NCBI GenBank assembly: GCA_945878695.1
Contig: CAMDXI010000008.1
Span: 1 to 49,606, forward strand
Direction of reading: 5' to 3'
DNA from: Methylotenera oryzisoli
GTDB lineage: Bacteria; Pseudomonadota; Gammaproteobacteria; Burkholderiales; Methylophilaceae
Length of the DNA: 49,606 nt
In this document: positions 1 through 9,312 of the stretch, one piece after another
Layout: each line of letters starts with the position of its first letter
Numbering within the stretch: position 1 is the stretch's first letter
Notes under the pieces: generated by a model
What the model was told of the DNA's origin: nothing
The model's database searches: none
Seen by the model: only the letters and a program-made list of their open reading frames with translations
Position numbers and translations under genes: made by a program

Positions 1-73
1 AGAACGGCGTGTATTATGCCACTGATACAAATTTAAACCTAGCCTAGGCGCCAGATAAGGGGCTAAGCTAAGT

Positions 74-850
74 CTAGTGTGCCGCATGGGCATGTTTAAA
101 TAAAGTAAAGAAATTATCCGTGGTCGCATTGGCAATATTAGCTAAGCTATCACCACGAAGGTCAGCCAACGCTGTCGCAACAAACCGTACAAAACTTGGC
201 TGATTGGTTTTACCACGATGCGGCATCGGTGCAAGATAAGGGGAATCCGTTTCAATTAATAGCCTATTCAATGGGATAGCCCTGGCAACTTCCTTAATAG
301 ACGTGGCATTTTTAAAGGTCACTATGCCTGAAAAGGAAATATAGAATCCCATCTCCATGGCTTGCTCCGCCACTGCCAGGCTTTCCGTGAAGCAGTGCAT
401 CACCCCACCCACCTTGTCAGCGCCCTCTTCTTGCATGATACGTATGGTGTCTTCTGCGGCGTTGCGAGTGTGGATAACCAAAGGCCTATCCGATGCGATA
501 GCGGCTTTTATATGACGACGAAACCGCTGACGTTGCCACTCTAGATCGCCAGTTAAGCGAAAATAATCCAAACCCGTTTCGCCTAATGCAATCACTTTGG
601 GGTGATCGGCTAAACGAACCAGCTCTTCCACGCTGGGCTCGATGATGTTCTCATAGTCAGGGTGTACGCCTACGGAAGCAAAAAAATTAGCATTCGTCTC
701 GGCCAAAGCCAGCACTTGTGGAAAGTCGTCTAATGTAACGGAAATGCACAAAGCGTGACCCACTTGATGATCATGCATAGCCTGCTTAATGGCTGGCAAA
801 TCCTTGAGTAATTCAGGAAAGTTTAAATGGCAGTGAGAATCAACAAGCAT
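74..850 (-). CDS. tatD: TatD-family metal-dependent DNase/hydrolase
   Basis: A 258-residue TIM-barrel amidohydrolase-like nuclease of the TatD/YcfH family, which removes nucleotides from DNA ends with two divalent metals in the cytosol. The metal ligands are visible: H6 and H8 in the N-terminal DSHCHL, E91 in ALGETGLDY, H127 in VIHTRN, H152 in MHCFT, and the ETDSPYLAP signature (E200, D202). Length is normal for the family. It is the last gene of the holB-pilZ-tatD run on the minus strand, 50 bases after pilZ, the same order as in Pseudomonas. The family name is secure; the physiological substrate is not shown by sequence. Confidence 0.95.
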   Translation of the reverse strand: MLVDSHCHLNFPELLKDLPAIKQAMHDHQVGHALCISVTLDDFPQVLALAETNANFFASVGVHPDYENIIEPSVEELVRLADHPKVIALGETGLDYFRLTGDLEWQRQRFRRHIKAAIASDRPLVIHTRNAAEDTIRIMQEEGADKVGGVMHCFTESLAVAEQAMEMGFYISFSGIVTFKNATSIKEVARAIPLNRLLIETDSPYLAPMPHRGKTNQPSFVRFVATALADLRGDSLANIANATTDNFFTLFKHAHAAH

Positions 851-900
851 GGTGGTTGGATTTTAACTTTGAATTGTTTAAAAAGTGCGTTAGGCATTTA

Positions 901-1251
901 CTACATGGTATGCGTGTGGCGTGATGAATTTAATGCCGCACCAAGCAACTGCTCGATCTTTTCACGAGCGGCATGACCGCCCTCGTCTTCACTGAACTGC
1001 ACGCCTATTCCTTGCGGCTTCTCACCTTGATTAGCCGGAGATACCCAGGCAACATGGCCAAGCACCTTTAGTTTAACTGGTTCATCAATCAGACTTAACA
1101 GCATGCTTAGTGGTTCCCCCATGCCATGCGCTTTGTCAGTTGGTATAAACAACCCACCGCCTCGTAAAAACGGCATGTATGCCGCATGCAAGGCCGCTTT
1201 CTCCTTGAAAATTAAGGATAACATGCTGGCGTATTCTGATGAATCTGACAT
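901..1251 (-). CDS. pilZ: PilZ-domain protein, non-canonical type IV pilus PilZ
   Basis: A 116-residue single PilZ-domain protein. The conserved core YMPFLRGGGLFIPT (about residues 25-38) and the HVAWVSPAN and GIGVQF strands match PilZ proper, which is needed for type IV pilus assembly and twitching in Pseudomonas and Xanthomonas, where it contacts the PilB ATPase system. The RxxxR and (D/N)xSxxG residues that bind cyclic-di-GMP in other PilZ domains are not present, as is known for this subgroup, so direct c-di-GMP binding is not expected. It lies 52 bases downstream of holB and 50 upstream of tatD, a conserved position. No pilus genes are in the window. Confidence 0.88.
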   Translation of the reverse strand: MSDSSEYASMLSLIFKEKAALHAAYMPFLRGGGLFIPTDKAHGMGEPLSMLLSLIDEPVKLKVLGHVAWVSPANQGEKPQGIGVQFSEDEGGHAAREKIEQLLGAALNSSRHTHTM

Positions 1252-1303
1252 ATTGGGCTTATCCGTGTTTACTTTTATACCTTATCTATGCGGACGAACG
1301 GGC

Positions 1304-2320
1304 CTAGGCCCTTGAAAAAATCCGCGTGTAATCGACCAGCAAGGCTTCCATTTGCAATTCATGATTTAAAGGATGCAAGGCCAGCTTACGCAATGCATTT
1401 AGATTTTTTTGTAATTGCAACAATTTGGCTAAATTTACTTTGACTGCCAACGCCTCTAGAGGCTTTGCATAGGCTGTATGGTAACGCAACTGCTTAGTTT
1501 GTTTCATTAAAACAAGGTCAAATAGCCATTTTTGTAAGGCCACGATGCCGGTTTCGGCAGAATAAGCTAGTAAGGCTGGCGCGGCAACGTGCGGGCTTAA
1601 TTTTTCACCATGAGACAGCATCTGCAAGAATTCCTTAGCCTGTGCATACTGCGAGCCGTCGGCCATGGCTTTCAAGGGTGAGCCGGCGAAGTACTGCAGT
1701 TGCTGCTCCGCATTGCTTAAGCCTTGTTCAGCCAACCAAGCTAAGGATTGGGTTGCATTGGGTGCAGGCATATTGATTTTTTGACAGCGACTCACTATCG
1801 TCGGCAGCAAGCGTTGTATTTGCTGGGTGACCAATAAAAAAACCACGCCTTCGGCTGGCTCTTCGAGCATTTTCAGCAAAGCATTAGCAGAGGCGTTATT
1901 TAGCGCCTCTGCCGGATAAATGATAATAATGCGAACGCCGCCACTGCGATGGCTGGATAAGCCAATAAAATCTGCCAGATCGCGTATTTGCGCTATGGAT
2001 ATTTGTGTTTTTTTCTTGGTTTTTTTTGTGCTGCTTGATTCGCCTTCCACCTCGTCTTCTTGCTCGGGGCTAATTAGCTTGAAGTCTGGATGGCCGTCTT
2101 CATTAAACCAGTTGCAACTGGCGCATAGTCCGCAGGCGCCAACTGCATTTTGCTCAGTGCACAATAAGCTTTTGCTTAAAAACCGGGCGAAATCAAACTT
2201 GCCTATGCCGACCGGACCATGCAACAAAAATGCGTGGTGCCTTTGTTGCTTGTTTGCATGCAGTTTACCCCACAGCTGATTTTGCCAAGGGTAAGGTTTT
2301 AAATTATGATTATTTATCAT
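1304..2320 (-). CDS. holB: DNA polymerase III delta-prime subunit
   Basis: A 338-residue clamp-loader subunit of the replicative polymerase. It has the P-loop-like GPVGIGK (35-41), the zinc-binding cysteines around CGLCASC (63-69), and an SRC motif in TIVSRCQKI. In E. coli delta-prime does not itself hydrolyse ATP but completes the clamp-loader ring. Residues 83-105 form an acidic, then serine- and lysine-rich insertion ([13 protein letters not shown]) inside the AAA+ domain, encoded by T-runs on the plus strand. The start overlaps the tmk stop by four bases, implying translational coupling. No Shine-Dalgarno is apparent. The C-terminal domain is more divergent, as usual. Confidence 0.95.
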   Translation of the reverse strand: MINNHNLKPYPWQNQLWGKLHANKQQRHHAFLLHGPVGIGKFDFARFLSKSLLCTEQNAVGACGLCASCNWFNEDGHPDFKLISPEQEDEVEGESSSTKKTKKKTQISIAQIRDLADFIGLSSHRSGGVRIIIIYPAEALNNASANALLKMLEEPAEGVVFLLVTQQIQRLLPTIVSRCQKINMPAPNATQSLAWLAEQGLSNAEQQLQYFAGSPLKAMADGSQYAQAKEFLQMLSHGEKLSPHVAAPALLAYSAETGIVALQKWLFDLVLMKQTKQLRYHTAYAKPLEALAVKVNLAKLLQLQKNLNALRKLALHPLNHELQMEALLVDYTRIFSRA

Positions 2321-2922
2321 AAGGTTGTTATGATTATTTCAACCATTTTAGCAACTTCATCCAAAGGCTTATTGGCATCGATGACTCGGAATCTGTTTGG
2401 ATTTGCCGAAGCCCTTTGCAAATACGCTAGGCGTATACGCGTGAAAAATGCCGCATTTTCCCGTTCAAATTTATCCGGACTGCGCGCAGCGCGCAGTCTT
2501 TCTAGGCTTACATCAACCGGCACATCAAATAGCAAAGTGAGGTCAGGTTGAAATTCACCTTGTACCCATTGCTCCAATGCCTCAATTTTATTTGCAGGCA
2601 GGCCTTTAGCACCACTCTGGTAGGCGTAGGTAGCGTCAGTGAAGCGGTCAGATAATACGTACGCGCCTCTGGCTAGCGCGGGCTTAATAACGCATTCAAT
2701 GTGCTCTTTTCGGGCCGCAAACATGAGTAGGGTTTCTGTTTCGACATGCATGGTCTCGTGCAATACCAATTCCCGCAAACGTTCACCCAAGTCCGTGCCA
2801 CCAGGTTCTCTGGTTGAAACCACTTCGTGCCCTTGTGCTTGCAAAAGCGCAATGATACCGGGGATATGGGTGCTCTTACCCGCGCCATCCATGCCTTCTA
2901 ATGTAATGAATTTTCCTGTCAT
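2317..2922 (-). CDS. tmk: Thymidylate kinase
   Basis: A 201-residue cytosolic kinase converting dTMP to dTDP with ATP. The Walker A motif GMDGAGKST is at 10-18, the DRF motif at 92-94 follows VLS, and the lid region [14 protein letters not shown] is near 143-156. Family length is 200-215. It lies between mltG (27 bases upstream) and holB (four-base overlap), pairing dTTP supply with a replication subunit as in many proteobacteria. The start ATG has no clear Shine-Dalgarno, so translation may depend on coupling or on an A/T-rich leader. Confidence 0.97.
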   Translation of the reverse strand: MTGKFITLEGMDGAGKSTHIPGIIALLQAQGHEVVSTREPGGTDLGERLRELVLHETMHVETETLLMFAARKEHIECVIKPALARGAYVLSDRFTDATYAYQSGAKGLPANKIEALEQWVQGEFQPDLTLLFDVPVDVSLERLRAARSPDKFERENAAFFTRIRLAYLQRASANPNRFRVIDANKPLDEVAKMVEIIITTL

Positions 2923-2949
2923 AGTGTGTTCAATTCAAATAATTTAGCA

Positions 2950-3951
2950 TTATTTCTTGTTTTTTAATTGGTAGTGAGCCACTGCGGCATTGTGCTCCGC
3001 TAATGTATTGGAGAACGCGTGACTGCCATCGCCCTTGCCAACAAAATACAAGGCTTTTGTTTTAGCTGGATGCAATGCGGCCTCTATTGCTGCCATGCCA
3101 GGCATGGCGATAGGCGTTGGCGGCAAGCCTGAACGGGTATAAGTGTTGTAGGGTGTGTCGCTCAATAAATCTTGCTTACGTATGTTGCCATCATAACGCC
3201 GGCCCATGCCATAGATTACCGTAGGATCGGTTTGCAGGCGCATGCCGATAGCCAAGCGATTAATGAACACGCCCGCTATCATGGGTCGCTCACCGGCCTT
3301 GCCCGTTTCTTTTTCAACTATGGAAGCCATAATTAGCGCTTGATAGCTATTTTTATAGGGCAAGTTGGCGTCGCGTTTAGCCCACGCATTAGCTAATTTG
3401 TTTTGCATGGATAAATAGCTGCGTTGCAAGATAGCCGCGTCGCTGGTATTCCGATTAAAGTAAAACGTGTCCGGGAAAAACAAGCCCTCTGCAACAGTGT
3501 ATGGCGAGCCCAATGATTTCATTATTTCCGCTTCTGGCACATTGACCAGTGTTTGCTCGAGCGCATCGTTCTTTTTGATTTTCGTTTGCAGTTGGTAAAA
3601 GGTATGGCCTTCAATAAAAGTAATGCTGGCCTGCGTGGTTTTACCGTGATTGAGGGAAAGCAATAATTGGTAAGGCGATACATTCTTATTCAATGTGTAT
3701 TCACCCGCTTGTAAATAGGCTTCCTTATTCAGCAGCTTAGCAATAAAAATAAAACGCCACGGCTCACTTAGTACGCCCTGTCTTACCAGTTGCTTCGCAA
3801 TGCTTTTAAGACCGCTGTTGGCTTGTATACTGATTTCTTGGCTATTCGGCTGCAGTTTGAGTGGCGAAATGGCATAGTAGACTAGGCCAGCTAGCAAGGC
3901 GCCTGTAAGAAACAACGATAGCCATAGCCATTTTTTGATACGCTTAATCAT
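2950..3951 (-). CDS. mltG: Endolytic murein transglycosylase MltG
   Basis: A 333-residue inner-membrane YceG/MltG protein that cleaves nascent peptidoglycan and is thought to set glycan strand length. A short basic N-terminus (MIKRIKK) is followed by one transmembrane segment (about 8-28), a LysM-like region and the catalytic YceG domain. The catalytic glutamate lies in MASIVEKETG (208-217), and the conserved RLQTDPTVIYG follows at 238-248. It overlaps the end of pabC by eight bases and precedes tmk by 27. Length and topology match the family. Confidence 0.95.
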   Translation of the reverse strand: MIKRIKKWLWLSLFLTGALLAGLVYYAISPLKLQPNSQEISIQANSGLKSIAKQLVRQGVLSEPWRFIFIAKLLNKEAYLQAGEYTLNKNVSPYQLLLSLNHGKTTQASITFIEGHTFYQLQTKIKKNDALEQTLVNVPEAEIMKSLGSPYTVAEGLFFPDTFYFNRNTSDAAILQRSYLSMQNKLANAWAKRDANLPYKNSYQALIMASIVEKETGKAGERPMIAGVFINRLAIGMRLQTDPTVIYGMGRRYDGNIRKQDLLSDTPYNTYTRSGLPPTPIAMPGMAAIEAALHPAKTKALYFVGKGDGSHAFSNTLAEHNAAVAHYQLKNKK

Positions 3952-4786
3952 GCGTTAGTAGCGTCCTAAAGTTTTTAGCAAGGGCTTGCTGTGGCCAGGA
4001 GGTATTTTGAATAGACCTCACTTGAAAGACCCCAAATAGGCTGTTGCATATCAGCACTTCATCGGCTTGCATTAAGCGCGCTAAAGGCATTTGAGTGATT
4101 TGCACGGTTAAATTTAACACGCTGGCTAAGCTTAAAATCCGTTCTCGCGTGATGCCGGAGACGCCGCATTGCATCAAATCCGGGGTTAGCAATTGATTGC
4201 CGTAGCGAGCGAACAGATTGGCCATGGTGCATTCAATGGCATTATCCTGCTGATCTAATAACAGTCCATCAAATGCCGCGTCATCGCGCCATTCCATTCG
4301 CGCCATAATGTTTTCCAGGCGATTTAAGTGTTTAATGCCGGCTAATTTGGGTTGCGGAGCTAGCCGTAATTCACACAAATGCAAATCTACCCCAGTCGTG
4401 TAAGTGTCTGGCGCGTAGCCTGGCATGGTGGATTGAATTAATATCCGGCTAGGGCAGGTCACTGCAGGCGTCTTATAGCCGCGCTCCCCCTCCCCTCTGG
4501 TAATGATGATTTTTGCAACGCCCAGCTTATTGCTTTCTAGGTCAGGCTCAACAAGCAGTTGCACAAAGTCGTGCATAAGCAAATCGGCACTCGGGCAAAC
4601 AATGCCTATGGCGGCGCAGTCAGCCACCAGTTTCTGGTAATGCAGCGGCCAACAAACAGGCATGCCCCCTTTGGTTTGCATGGTGCGAAAGACGCCGTCC
4701 CCGTAAGCCAAACCACGATCTAACGGTTTTATGGTTTGGCTTAAATCGCCGTTAATTATATAAGAGGGTCTAGCTTGCATAGCCAT
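3944..4786 (-). CDS. pabC: Aminodeoxychorismate lyase
   Basis: A PLP fold-type IV enzyme that converts 4-amino-4-deoxychorismate to p-aminobenzoate and pyruvate for folate. The conserved DRGLAYGDGVFRT lies near the N-terminus, the PLP lysine is in IKHLNRLENIMAR, and the NAIECTMANLF segment follows, as in PabC rather than in long IlvE proteins. I chose the ATG at 4786 (280 residues, MAMQARPSY) because homologues begin just before the INGDL strand. An in-frame GTG at 4813 would add nine residues. Neither start has a good Shine-Dalgarno. It is the first gene after the fabF terminator and feeds into mltG with an eight-base overlap. The aminotransferase relatives DAAT and BCAT are less likely given this position. 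Confidence 0.88.
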   Translation of the reverse strand: MAMQARPSYIINGDLSQTIKPLDRGLAYGDGVFRTMQTKGGMPVCWPLHYQKLVADCAAIGIVCPSADLLMHDFVQLLVEPDLESNKLGVAKIIITRGEGERGYKTPAVTCPSRILIQSTMPGYAPDTYTTGVDLHLCELRLAPQPKLAGIKHLNRLENIMARMEWRDDAAFDGLLLDQQDNAIECTMANLFARYGNQLLTPDLMQCGVSGITRERILSLASVLNLTVQITQMPLARLMQADEVLICNSLFGVFQVRSIQNTSWPQQALAKNFRTLLTHD

Positions 4787-4836
4787 AATTAAACCATAGA
4801 ACCATGCATACACTCGCTATCCATGGCTGAAATTAA

Positions 4837-4869
4837 CAAAAAAGCCTGTGATCGGAAGAATCACAGGCT
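4837..4869 (-). terminator. Rho-independent terminator after fabF
   Basis: A perfect 10-bp stem (4843-4852 with 4860-4869) with a seven-base loop is followed on the minus strand by TTTTTTG. It lies 28 bases after the fabF stop and separates the fab genes from pabC. Confidence 0.9.
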
Positions 4870-4896
4870 AGATGCAAGCTCAATAAGGTGGCTAAT

Positions 4897-6141
4897 TTAT
4901 ATTTTTTTAAAAACCAAACTACCGTTTGTGCCGCCAAAACCAAAATTATTTTTCAATGCATAGTTAATTTTAATATCGCGGGCGGTATTGGCGCAGAAAT
5001 CCAAATCGCATTCTGGATCTTGGTTAAAGATATTAATGGTTGGCGGTGAAACTTGATTGTAGATAGACAAGACCGTGAATACGGACTCTAGACCACCCGC
5101 CCCACCTAGTAAATGCCCGGTCATGGATTTGGTTGAGTTGACCAATAACTTGTAGGCGTGCGCACCAAATGCGGCCTTAATGGCATTGGTTTCATTGGCA
5201 TCACCGAGTGGTGTAGAAGTGCCGTGCGCATTGATAAATTGAATCTCACTGGGGTCTATGCCTGCATTATTCATCGCATTGACCATGGATCGGCGTGGCC
5301 CATCCATATTTGGCGCTGTCATGTGATAGGCATCCGCGCTCATGCCGTAGCCACTCAGCTCTGCGTAAATTTTTGCGCCACGTTTTTTGGCGTGCTCGTA
5401 TTCCTCTAGCACCATTACTCCGGCGCCTTCGCCAATAACAAAGCCGTCTCGGTCTTTGTCCCAAGGCCTACTTGCTGTTGCTGGGTCATCGTTGCGTGTG
5501 GACAATGCCCTGGATGCGGCAAAGCCACCTACGGTCAATTGCGTGATGGCTGATTCTGCGCCACCGGCAATCATGACATCGGCGTCGCCGTACTCTATCA
5601 TGCGCGATGCGTCACCGATGGAATGCGTGCCTGTGGTGCAGGCTGTAACAATAGCGACATTGGGGCCTTTTAGACCGAAAATAATACTCAAATTACCTGA
5701 AATCATGTTGATGATGGTGCCAGGTATAAAGAAAGGGGATATTTTGCGTGGACCGGCTTCTTTATAAAGCACATCGGTGTCTTCAATAAGCTGTATGCCA
5801 CCTATACCAGAACCTATGGAAACCCCTATACGCTCAGCATTTTCTTCCGTCACTTCTATGCCTGAGTCTTTAAAAGCTTCTATGCCTGCCGCCAAGCCAT
5901 ACTGGATGAATGTATCCATGCGCCTGGCATCCTTGGCTGAAATGAAATCTTCCGCATTAAAATCTTTAACTTCACCCGCTATGGTTGAAGCAAAAGCCGT
6001 CGTGTCAAATTTAGTGATCTTTGAGATACCCGATTTCCCGGCGACCAGATTGGTCCAAGCTGTGTTTACACCGATACCGACTGGTGACACGACCCCAAGG
6101 CCGGTAACAACAACACGACGTTTATTTGCAGGTTTAGACAT
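4897..6141 (-). CDS. fabF: Beta-ketoacyl-ACP synthase II
   Basis: A 414-residue condensing enzyme that elongates acyl-ACP with malonyl-ACP. The Cys-His-His triad is visible: C168 in [11 protein letters not shown]306 in [11 protein letters not shown] and H343 in [12 protein letters not shown], with K338 nearby. Length fits FabF. It is separated from acpP by 142 bases that contain a long hairpin, so it is likely made at a lower level than the carrier protein. A strong terminator follows. FabB is less likely because of the acpP-fabF linkage. Confidence 0.97.
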   Translation of the reverse strand: MSKPANKRRVVVTGLGVVSPVGIGVNTAWTNLVAGKSGISKITKFDTTAFASTIAGEVKDFNAEDFISAKDARRMDTFIQYGLAAGIEAFKDSGIEVTEENAERIGVSIGSGIGGIQLIEDTDVLYKEAGPRKISPFFIPGTIINMISGNLSIIFGLKGPNVAIVTACTTGTHSIGDASRMIEYGDADVMIAGGAESAITQLTVGGFAASRALSTRNDDPATASRPWDKDRDGFVIGEGAGVMVLEEYEHAKKRGAKIYAELSGYGMSADAYHMTAPNMDGPRRSMVNAMNNAGIDPSEIQFINAHGTSTPLGDANETNAIKAAFGAHAYKLLVNSTKSMTGHLLGGAGGLESVFTVLSIYNQVSPPTINIFNQDPECDLDFCANTARDIKINYALKNNFGFGGTNGSLVFKKI

Positions 6142-6160
6142 AAGAATAGGCTCTTAGAAA

Positions 6161-6209
6161 AAGTTAACCCAGAAATCTTAGACAAAAATTGTTAAATGAT
6201 TTCTGGGTT
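6161..6209 (-). terminator. Hairpin / attenuator between acpP and fabF
   Basis: A perfect 12-bp stem (6166-6177 with 6198-6209) with a 20-base A/T-rich loop is followed on the minus strand by AACTTTTTC. It resembles a partial intrinsic terminator that would let acpP be expressed above fabF. It could also protect the acpP 3' end as an RNA-stability stem. Confidence 0.7.
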
Positions 6210-6283
6210 TTAATGCGACACTGCTACTGATGTGTCCTTCCTTGCGCATGAGCAAGCTCTCAGTAACATGCTTACATTTGAAT

Positions 6284-6520
6284 TTATTTTAGGTTGGTAT
6301 TGATGTAATCAATCGCTAATTGAACCGTAGTGATTTTTTCCGCTTCTTCGTCTGGGATTTCGCAGTCAAATTCTTCTTCTAGCGCCATTACCAGTTCAAC
6401 AGTATCAAGCGAATCGGCACCTAAATCATCTACAAATGATGATGCGTTTTTAACATCAGCCTCATTTGCACCAAGTTGTTCAGTCACAATTTTTTTAACG
6501 CGTTGTTCGATGTCAGACAT
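6284..6520 (-). CDS. acpP: Acyl carrier protein
   Basis: A 78-residue acidic helical carrier that holds acyl chains on a 4'-phosphopantetheine arm for fatty-acid, phospholipid and lipid A synthesis. The attachment serine is S37 in the [10 protein letters not shown] motif. It sits between fabG and fabF, with its own candidate promoter upstream, a strong AAGGGG ribosome site before the ATG and a hairpin after the stop. All of this fits high expression. Confidence 0.98.
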   Translation of the reverse strand: MSDIEQRVKKIVTEQLGANEADVKNASSFVDDLGADSLDTVELVMALEEEFDCEIPDEEAEKITTVQLAIDYINTNLK

Positions 6521-6580
6521 CTAATTACCCCTTTTAATAAAAAATAGCCGTGTTTATGTAACATAATCAGCTAAGTTGAT

Positions 6581-6589
6581 ATTCTACCA
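6581..6589 (-). promoter_or_regulatory. Candidate extended -10 promoter for acpP
   Basis: On the minus strand TGG-TAGAAT lies about 60 bases before the acpP ATG, in the A/T-rich gap after fabG. There is no good -35. The TGn extension matches other promoters in this window. Confidence 0.45.
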
Positions 6590-6616
6590 AAACTCGGCAA
6601 AAATATATAAAAACTT

Positions 6617-7357
6617 TTAAACCATCAGCATGCCGCCGTTAACGTGTATGGTTTCACCGGTGATATAAGCGGCAGCTGGCGAAGCTAAAAATGCCACTGT
6701 GGCTGCAATTTCTTTCACTTGGCCTAGGCGTCCCACGGGAATGCGCGCCAGCATCTTATTGGCAATGTCTTCAGGTAGGTCTGCGGTCATGTCGGTTTCT
6801 ATAAAACCCGGTGCAACGCAGTTAACCGTTATACCGCGGCTACCGACTTCCGCGGCCAGTGATTTAGTAAAACCCGTCATGCCGGCTTTTGCGGCGGCGT
6901 AATTGGTTTGCCCTGCATTGCCCATGTGACCTACTACCGAGGATATGCTGATAATGCGTCCTACCCTGGCTTTCATCATAGGCCTTAGAACGGCCTGGCT
7001 CATGCGAAACACTGAACTTAGGTTGGTGCTGATCACGTCATTCCAGTCGTCATCCTTCATGCGCATTAGCAAGGTGTCGCGGGTAATGCCGGCGTTATTG
7101 ACTAATATACTAACGTCACCGTATTTTTCTGCGATACTCTTTAATGTCGCTTCAACCTGCTCAGCATGGTTAACATCCAGCGCCATACCCTCACCTTTGA
7201 TGCCATTTGCCATGAATTGGCTGCTGATGGAGGCGGCACCTGCTGCCGATGTTGCCGTACCTATAACCGTGGCACCAAGTTCACCCAGCGCCAATGCAAT
7301 CCCTGCACCTATGCCGCGGCTGGCTCCTGTAATTAATGCAATTTGTCCGGTTAGCAT
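6617..7357 (-). CDS. fabG: 3-oxoacyl-ACP reductase
   Basis: A 246-residue short-chain dehydrogenase/reductase that reduces beta-ketoacyl-ACP with NADPH. It has the Rossmann motif GASRGIGAG (11-19), NNAG (87-90), and the catalytic S140, Y153 and K157 in SSVVG and TNYAAAK. The C-terminal YITGETIHVNGGM is the FabG signature. Its position between fabD and acpP fixes the identity among many SDR proteins. The 43-base gap from fabD suggests co-transcription. Confidence 0.97.
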   Translation of the reverse strand: MLTGQIALITGASRGIGAGIALALGELGATVIGTATSAAGAASISSQFMANGIKGEGMALDVNHAEQVEATLKSIAEKYGDVSILVNNAGITRDTLLMRMKDDDWNDVISTNLSSVFRMSQAVLRPMMKARVGRIISISSVVGHMGNAGQTNYAAAKAGMTGFTKSLAAEVGSRGITVNCVAPGFIETDMTADLPEDIANKMLARIPVGRLGQVKEIAATVAFLASPAAAYITGETIHVNGGMLMV

Positions 7358-7400
7358 ATCAAGTCCTTGTTTAAATTAATTATTATATTAAATAAAATGC

Positions 7401-8327
7401 TTACAAAAGCGCCTTGAATTCTTGCATACTTTCATTACTGGTTAATGCCGTGCATGAAAAATCCGCTGCTATGCGCTTTGTTAGGCCTGCTAACACCTTG
7501 CCTGGGCCACACTCGGCACCATGCAGTATGCCTTGATCGTATATGGCTCGCACTGTTTCTACCCAGCGCACTGGGCTATATAATTGCTGCACTAATGCGG
7601 CTTTTATTTCCGCCCCAGTTTGATGAGCCGATACGTCTGCATTATGCAAAACAGGGATTTGTGGAGCAGTAATCGTGACGCTGCTCAAGTAGTCGGCTAA
7701 CATATCTGCCGCAGGTTGCATTAGCGCGCAATGCGATGGAACACTAACTGGTAGCGCTACGGCACGTTTTGCCCCTCTCGCTTTGGCCAATGCCATGCCG
7801 CGCTCAACGGCCTCTTTATTCCCAGCAATGACCACTTGCCCTGGCGAGTTAAAGTTGACGGCTTGTAAAACCTGATTTTCTGCGGCGTCGCTACAAACTG
7901 CAGTCACAGCCAGATCGTCCAATCCCAATAAGGCTGCCATTGCGCCTACACCAGCAGGCACGGCATTTTGCATGACCGATGCCCGGTATTGCACTAGCGG
8001 CAAACTGTCAGCAAAACTTATGGCTTGGGCTGCAACCAATGCGGTGTATTCACCCAAGCTATGACCAGCTAATACACTAGGCTGGGCTGATGTTTGCGCC
8101 TGCCATGCGCGCCATGTCGCAATGCCCGCCACCAACATGATGGGCTGAGTGTGCGTTGTTTCATTAATGCTTTCGTTTTCTTCCGTGGCCATCTTCCAGT
8201 AATCGACGCCCAATATATCCGAGGCTTCAACAAAGGTGTCGCGTACGATTTTTGTGTCGGCCAATCCGCTCATCATGCCTACCGACTGCGAGCCTTGACC
8301 GGGGAAGAAAAAAGTAAATTTATTCAT
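7401..8327 (-). CDS. fabD: Malonyl-CoA-ACP transacylase
   Basis: A 308-residue enzyme that transfers malonyl from CoA to ACP. It has the oxyanion-side FPGQGSQ (8-14), the nucleophile S90 in GHSLGEY, R115 in QYRAS that binds the malonyl carboxylate, and the catalytic H199 in VSVPSHCALM. Length is typical of FabD. It lies 40 bases after fabH and 43 before fabG on the same strand, the standard fab order. Confidence 0.97.
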   Translation of the reverse strand: MNKFTFFFPGQGSQSVGMMSGLADTKIVRDTFVEASDILGVDYWKMATEENESINETTHTQPIMLVAGIATWRAWQAQTSAQPSVLAGHSLGEYTALVAAQAISFADSLPLVQYRASVMQNAVPAGVGAMAALLGLDDLAVTAVCSDAAENQVLQAVNFNSPGQVVIAGNKEAVERGMALAKARGAKRAVALPVSVPSHCALMQPAADMLADYLSSVTITAPQIPVLHNADVSAHQTGAEIKAALVQQLYSPVRWVETVRAIYDQGILHGAECGPGKVLAGLTKRIAADFSCTALTSNESMQEFKALL

Positions 8328-8367
8328 GATGTAATGCCGTCTGAGGTCTGAAAATTTGCTTAGCTAA

Positions 8368-9312
8368 TTAATATTTGATTAAAGCCGAGCCCCAAGTAAA
8401 GCCGCCACCAAACGCCTCCATTAACACGGTGTCGCCACGTTTAATGCGACCGTCGCGTACGGCAACGTCTAGTGCCAAGGGGATGGATGCCGCCGACGTG
8501 TTACCGTGCTTGTCGACAGTTACCACTACCTTATCCATGCTCATTTCTAATTTTTTTGCGGTGGCTTGCAAAATGCGTATATTGGCTTGGTGTGGTACCA
8601 GCCAGTCTATATCGGATTTTTGCAAATTGTTGGCGAGCAAGGTTTCGTCTACGATAGCATCCAGCGTATTAACCGCCACTTTAAACACGGCGTTGCCTTC
8701 CATGACCACGGTATCGGCGCCATGCATGTTACGAGGGACGTGCAGCATTTTTTCATAGTTGCCATCCGCATGCAAGTGCGTCGAAATGATGCCCTGCTCC
8801 TGACTGGCTTGCAGTACCACGGCTCCGGCGCCATCACCCCATAGTATGCAATTACCCCGATCCGTCCAGTCCACGATGCGTGAAAATGCCTCTGCCCCCA
8901 CAACCAAAGCGCACTTAGCGGCGCCCGATTTAATAAAATTGTCTGCGGTAGAGAGCGCGTAAACAAACCCGCTGCAAACAGCTTGCATGTCGAACGCTGG
9001 GCAACCGGCTATGCCTAGTTTATTTTGCAGCATCACGGCGGTGCTTGGAAAAATCTTATCTGGGGTAGTGGTGGCCACGATAATAAGGTCTATGCTGTGC
9101 ACGTCTATATTGGCTGAGGCTATGGCCTGGCGCGCTGCATGCAAGGCCAGATCACTGGTAAATTCATCGTCTGCCACAATGTGGCGCTCGCGTATGCCGG
9201 TGCGAGAAAAAATCCACTCGTCCGTGGTGTCTACCATTTTTTCTAATTCAGCATTACTTAGAATTTTTTTGGGCAGGTAACTGCCGGTGCCTGCTATGCG
9301 TGAGTAAATCAT
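8368..9312 (-). CDS. fabH: Beta-ketoacyl-ACP synthase III
   Basis: A 314-residue enzyme that starts fatty-acid synthesis by condensing acetyl-CoA with malonyl-ACP. The triad is C113 in [11 protein letters not shown]241 in VPHQANIRI and N271 in [10 protein letters not shown], exactly as in FabH. The ATG overlaps the plsX stop by four bases (ATGA type), so the two are likely coupled. Substrate preference (acetyl or branched) cannot be read from these motifs. Confidence 0.97.
   Translation of the reverse strand: MIYSRIAGTGSYLPKKILSNAELEKMVDTTDEWIFSRTGIRERHIVADDEFTSDLALHAARQAIASANIDVHSIDLIIVATTTPDKIFPSTAVMLQNKLGIAGCPAFDMQAVCSGFVYALSTADNFIKSGAAKCALVVGAEAFSRIVDWTDRGNCILWGDGAGAVVLQASQEQGIISTHLHADGNYEKMLHVPRNMHGADTVVMEGNAVFKVAVNTLDAIVDETLLANNLQKSDIDWLVPHQANIRILQATAKKLEMSMDKVVVTVDKHGNTSAASIPLALDVAVRDGRIKRGDTVLMEAFGGGFTWGSALIKY

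Noticed and set aside
2306-2551. A plus-strand frame opposite tmk
   Set aside because: Antisense shadow of tmk; basic and Ser/Arg-rich without domain.
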